DNA of 64,000 nucleotides from positions 620,001 through 684,000 of the forward strand of contig CP032931.1 of the NCBI GenBank assembly GCA_003666485.1. Reading direction: 5' to 3'. This DNA is from Levilactobacillus brevis (GTDB lineage: Bacteria; Bacillota; Bacilli; Lactobacillales; Lactobacillaceae). Positions 62,810-64,000 of this stretch are shown piece after piece. Position 1 is the first letter of the stretch. Each line of letters starts with the position of its first letter. Both the position numbers and the translations under genes were made by a program. The notes under the pieces are model-generated. The model did no database searches, was not told the DNA's origin, and worked only from the letters and a program-made list of their open reading frames with translations.

Positions 62810-63235
62810 ATGACTAACGATGTTATGAACCGGAACTTTGATTTCTTTGATCCAATGAATTTCTTTAATGAAGTGGGCAACCTGGGGCGCGACATGTTTA
62901 GCGGCGATGGCTCCATGAAGACTGATGTGGTTGAACACGATAAGGATTACGTGGTTACGGCTGATATGCCGGGCTTCAAGAAGGAAGACATCCACGTTGA
63001 TTATCGTGACGACACGCTGCGGATTTCTGGGAAGTCCGAAGTTAAGCAAGCCACGAAGGATGACGATGGCCGGGTTCTCCGTCAAGAACGTAGCAGTCAA
63101 AACGTTGCGCGTTCCTTCTACCTGCCAAGCATTGACTTGAAGAAGGTTGAAGCCAAGTACGATGATGGCGTCTTGACCTTGACGTTGCCAAAGCAAACTG
63201 AAGTTGAAGATAACCATCACATTAGTATCGACTAA
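62810..63235 (+). CDS. hsp20: Small heat-shock protein, Hsp20/alpha-crystallin family
   Basis: A 141-residue ATP-independent chaperone that holds unfolded proteins and may protect membranes. The alpha-crystallin domain spans about residues 38-130: MKTDVVEHDKDYVVTADMPGFKKEDI, RDDTLRISGK, then YDDGVLTLTLPKQ, which is the conserved A-x-x-x-n-GVL end. An ISID tail stands in the place of the I-x-I/V motif. ATG after AAAGGGG. Controlled by CIRCE and two promoters; a terminator follows. Confidence 0.96.
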   Translation: MTNDVMNRNFDFFDPMNFFNEVGNLGRDMFSGDGSMKTDVVEHDKDYVVTADMPGFKKEDIHVDYRDDTLRISGKSEVKQATKDDDGRVLRQERSSQNVARSFYLPSIDLKKVEAKYDDGVLTLTLPKQTEVEDNHHISID

Positions 63236-63252
63236 TCGATTCGTAAATGAAT

Positions 63253-63289
63253 GAAGCGTCCTCGCTGAAATTGGCGGGGACGCTTTTTT
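63253..63289 (+). terminator. Rho-independent terminator of hsp20
   Basis: AAGCGTCC and CGC pair with GCG and GGACGCTT; six T. Confidence 0.9.
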
Positions 63290-63301
63290 GAGACCGTGAG
63301 T

Positions 63302-63460
63302 TTATTTATTTAGTAGTTTCTCCAGCTCCTCGAGAGTAGAGGCGCTGGGAAGTGGACGTTTACCAGAGAGGTCGTCGGCTACCTCCTGTAAAGAAGCTAT
63401 GAGATCGGTATTGTTACGCGCGAAAATTGGGGCGTCATCACTTTTTTTAATATTGCTCAC
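63302..63460 (-). CDS. Small soluble protein of 52 residues, function unknown
   Basis: GTG at 63460 after AGAGGTGAG opens a frame beginning MSNIKKSDDAPIFARNNTDL and ending TLEELEKLLNK. Another in-frame GTG at 63469 overlaps the stop of the frame upstream (GTGA). The composition is that of a real small acidic helical protein, but no family is recognised. Confidence 0.5.
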   Translation of the reverse strand: MSNIKKSDDAPIFARNNTDLIASLQEVADDLSGKRPLPSASTLEELEKLLNK

Positions 63461-63465
63461 TGCAC

Positions 63466-63696
63466 TCACCTCTGGATTGAACTGTACACTAAAGTGAAGA
63501 CAAATAGAAGTGAAAAGCTCTGCTGAAGGGGTCGTTTCATTTCTACGTTAGAAGTTAAGCCTATCGTAAAGTCAGTTGCCCGATAACCAAGCCGCCAGTC
63601 GTACTCACCCCACACCGCATTAGAAAACGCCCAGTTATCACACGAAAAATTTACCCAGCTATTATTGAAATGCCAGCGGATTGTATTGTCGCTCAT
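63466..63696 (-). CDS. Possible 76-residue protein upstream of, and overlapping, the 52-residue gene
   Basis: ATG at 63696, rich in W, F, N and D (IRWHFNNSWVNF, NAVWGEYDWRLGY) with a hydrophobic end. No ribosome site of note. The 4-bp overlap with the alternative start of the next gene suggests coupling, which is the main reason to keep it. It may also be chance. Confidence 0.3.
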   Translation of the reverse strand: MSDNTIRWHFNNSWVNFSCDNWAFSNAVWGEYDWRLGYRATDFTIGLTSNVEMKRPLQQSFSLLFVFTLVYSSIQR

Positions 63697-63752
63697 GTAA
63701 ACTGATAAAAGCGCCTACAATCGGGCAGTTTGAAAATATTGGAGAGAAAATA

Positions 63753-64000
63753 ATGGCTGATAACAATAACAATAAAATCACCTTAATGGCCTTGGTCATG
63801 ATGATCTTTACGACCGTCTTTGGCTTTGCCAACAGTACGGTGGCCTATTTCTTAATGGGGTACTCGTCGATTCTATTTTACTTAGCCGCCGCAGTCCTGT
63901 TCTTTATTCCGTTTGCGTTAATGATGGCGGAATACGGGGCCGCCATTAAATCCGACGAGGGGAGTGGGATGTATCAATGGCTGGACCGCAGTGTGGGCCC
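63753..64000 (+). CDS. APC family amino acid permease (YjeM-like), 3' end cut by window
   Basis: The first 82 residues are seen: MADNNNNKITLMALVMMIFTT start, a first helix with the broken FGFANS motif (residues about 22-28), a second helix, and the AEYGAAIKSDEGSGMYQW region. This is the opening of glutamate/GABA-antiporter-like APC transporters, closest in feel to YjeM. GGAGAG precedes the ATG. Substrate unknown. Confidence 0.82.
   Translation, partial: MADNNNNKITLMALVMMIFTTVFGFANSTVAYFLMGYSSILFYLAAAVLFFIPFALMMAEYGAAIKSDEGSGMYQWLDRSVG

Overview
The window is a piece of chromosome from a lactic acid bacterium of the family Lactobacillaceae. The 16S rRNA sequence, the roughly 50% GC genes and the genes for the oxidative pentose phosphate steps (zwf, gnd) point to a heterofermentative Levilactobacillus (L. 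brevis group). The species cannot be resolved by eye. No CRISPR array, tRNA gene or prophage was seen.

Layout. 1-8.9 kb: the end of a sigma-factor gene with its regulator, an icaADB-type exopolysaccharide operon (minus strand), an Mga-like regulator, a DUF2252 protein and a MarR regulator. 9-10.6 kb: an intact IS110-family element. 11-14.2 kb: the manganese/iron importer MntH and tyrosyl-tRNA synthetase behind a T-box leader. 14.4-19.6 kb: one complete rRNA operon (16S-23S-5S, no tRNA) behind tandem promoters. 20-28.6 kb: a dicarboxylate/glutamate symporter, AhpC behind a PerR-like box, small oxidoreductases with TetR and XRE regulators, and a HigBA-like toxin-antitoxin pair. 28.7-40.4 kb: gnd, a Crp-like regulator, a short-chain dehydrogenase, an AT-rich foreign cassette (IS110 remnant, XRE regulator, secreted glycine-rich protein, small membrane protein) between two 214-bp direct repeats, an IS1182-type element, zwf, an AAC(3)-like gene and an aldo/keto reductase. 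40.6-47.5 kb: a secreted lysine-rich protein and a metal-homeostasis group (P-type ATPase, Dps, two HMA proteins). 48-64 kb: an AAA ATPase, NrdI with a nitroreductase, an ABC-F protein behind an attenuator-like leader, two MFS exporters, an AEC transporter, two dehydrogenases opposite a LysR regulator, a CorC/HlyC protein, a second toxin-antitoxin pair, a CIRCE-controlled Hsp20 and the start of an APC permease.

How parts work together. Both the HMA-HMA-Dps operon and the ATPase gene carry an FNR-type palindrome exactly 19 bp upstream of a -10 hexamer, so one activator probably switches on metal export, metal binding and iron storage together. cre-like sites precede the Crp/SDR pair, the zwf/aac pair and the dehydrogenase/LysR pair, which fits carbon catabolite control. 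PerR, CIRCE, T-box and TetR-type sites account for several other genes.

The most interesting material is non-coding. Two families of intergenic repeats (A, about 190 bp; B, about 195 bp) recur at several sites, often side by side, and contain hairpins whose arms change in a compensating way between copies, suggesting structure-conserved elements. All identifications come from reading the sequence; no database search was possible.
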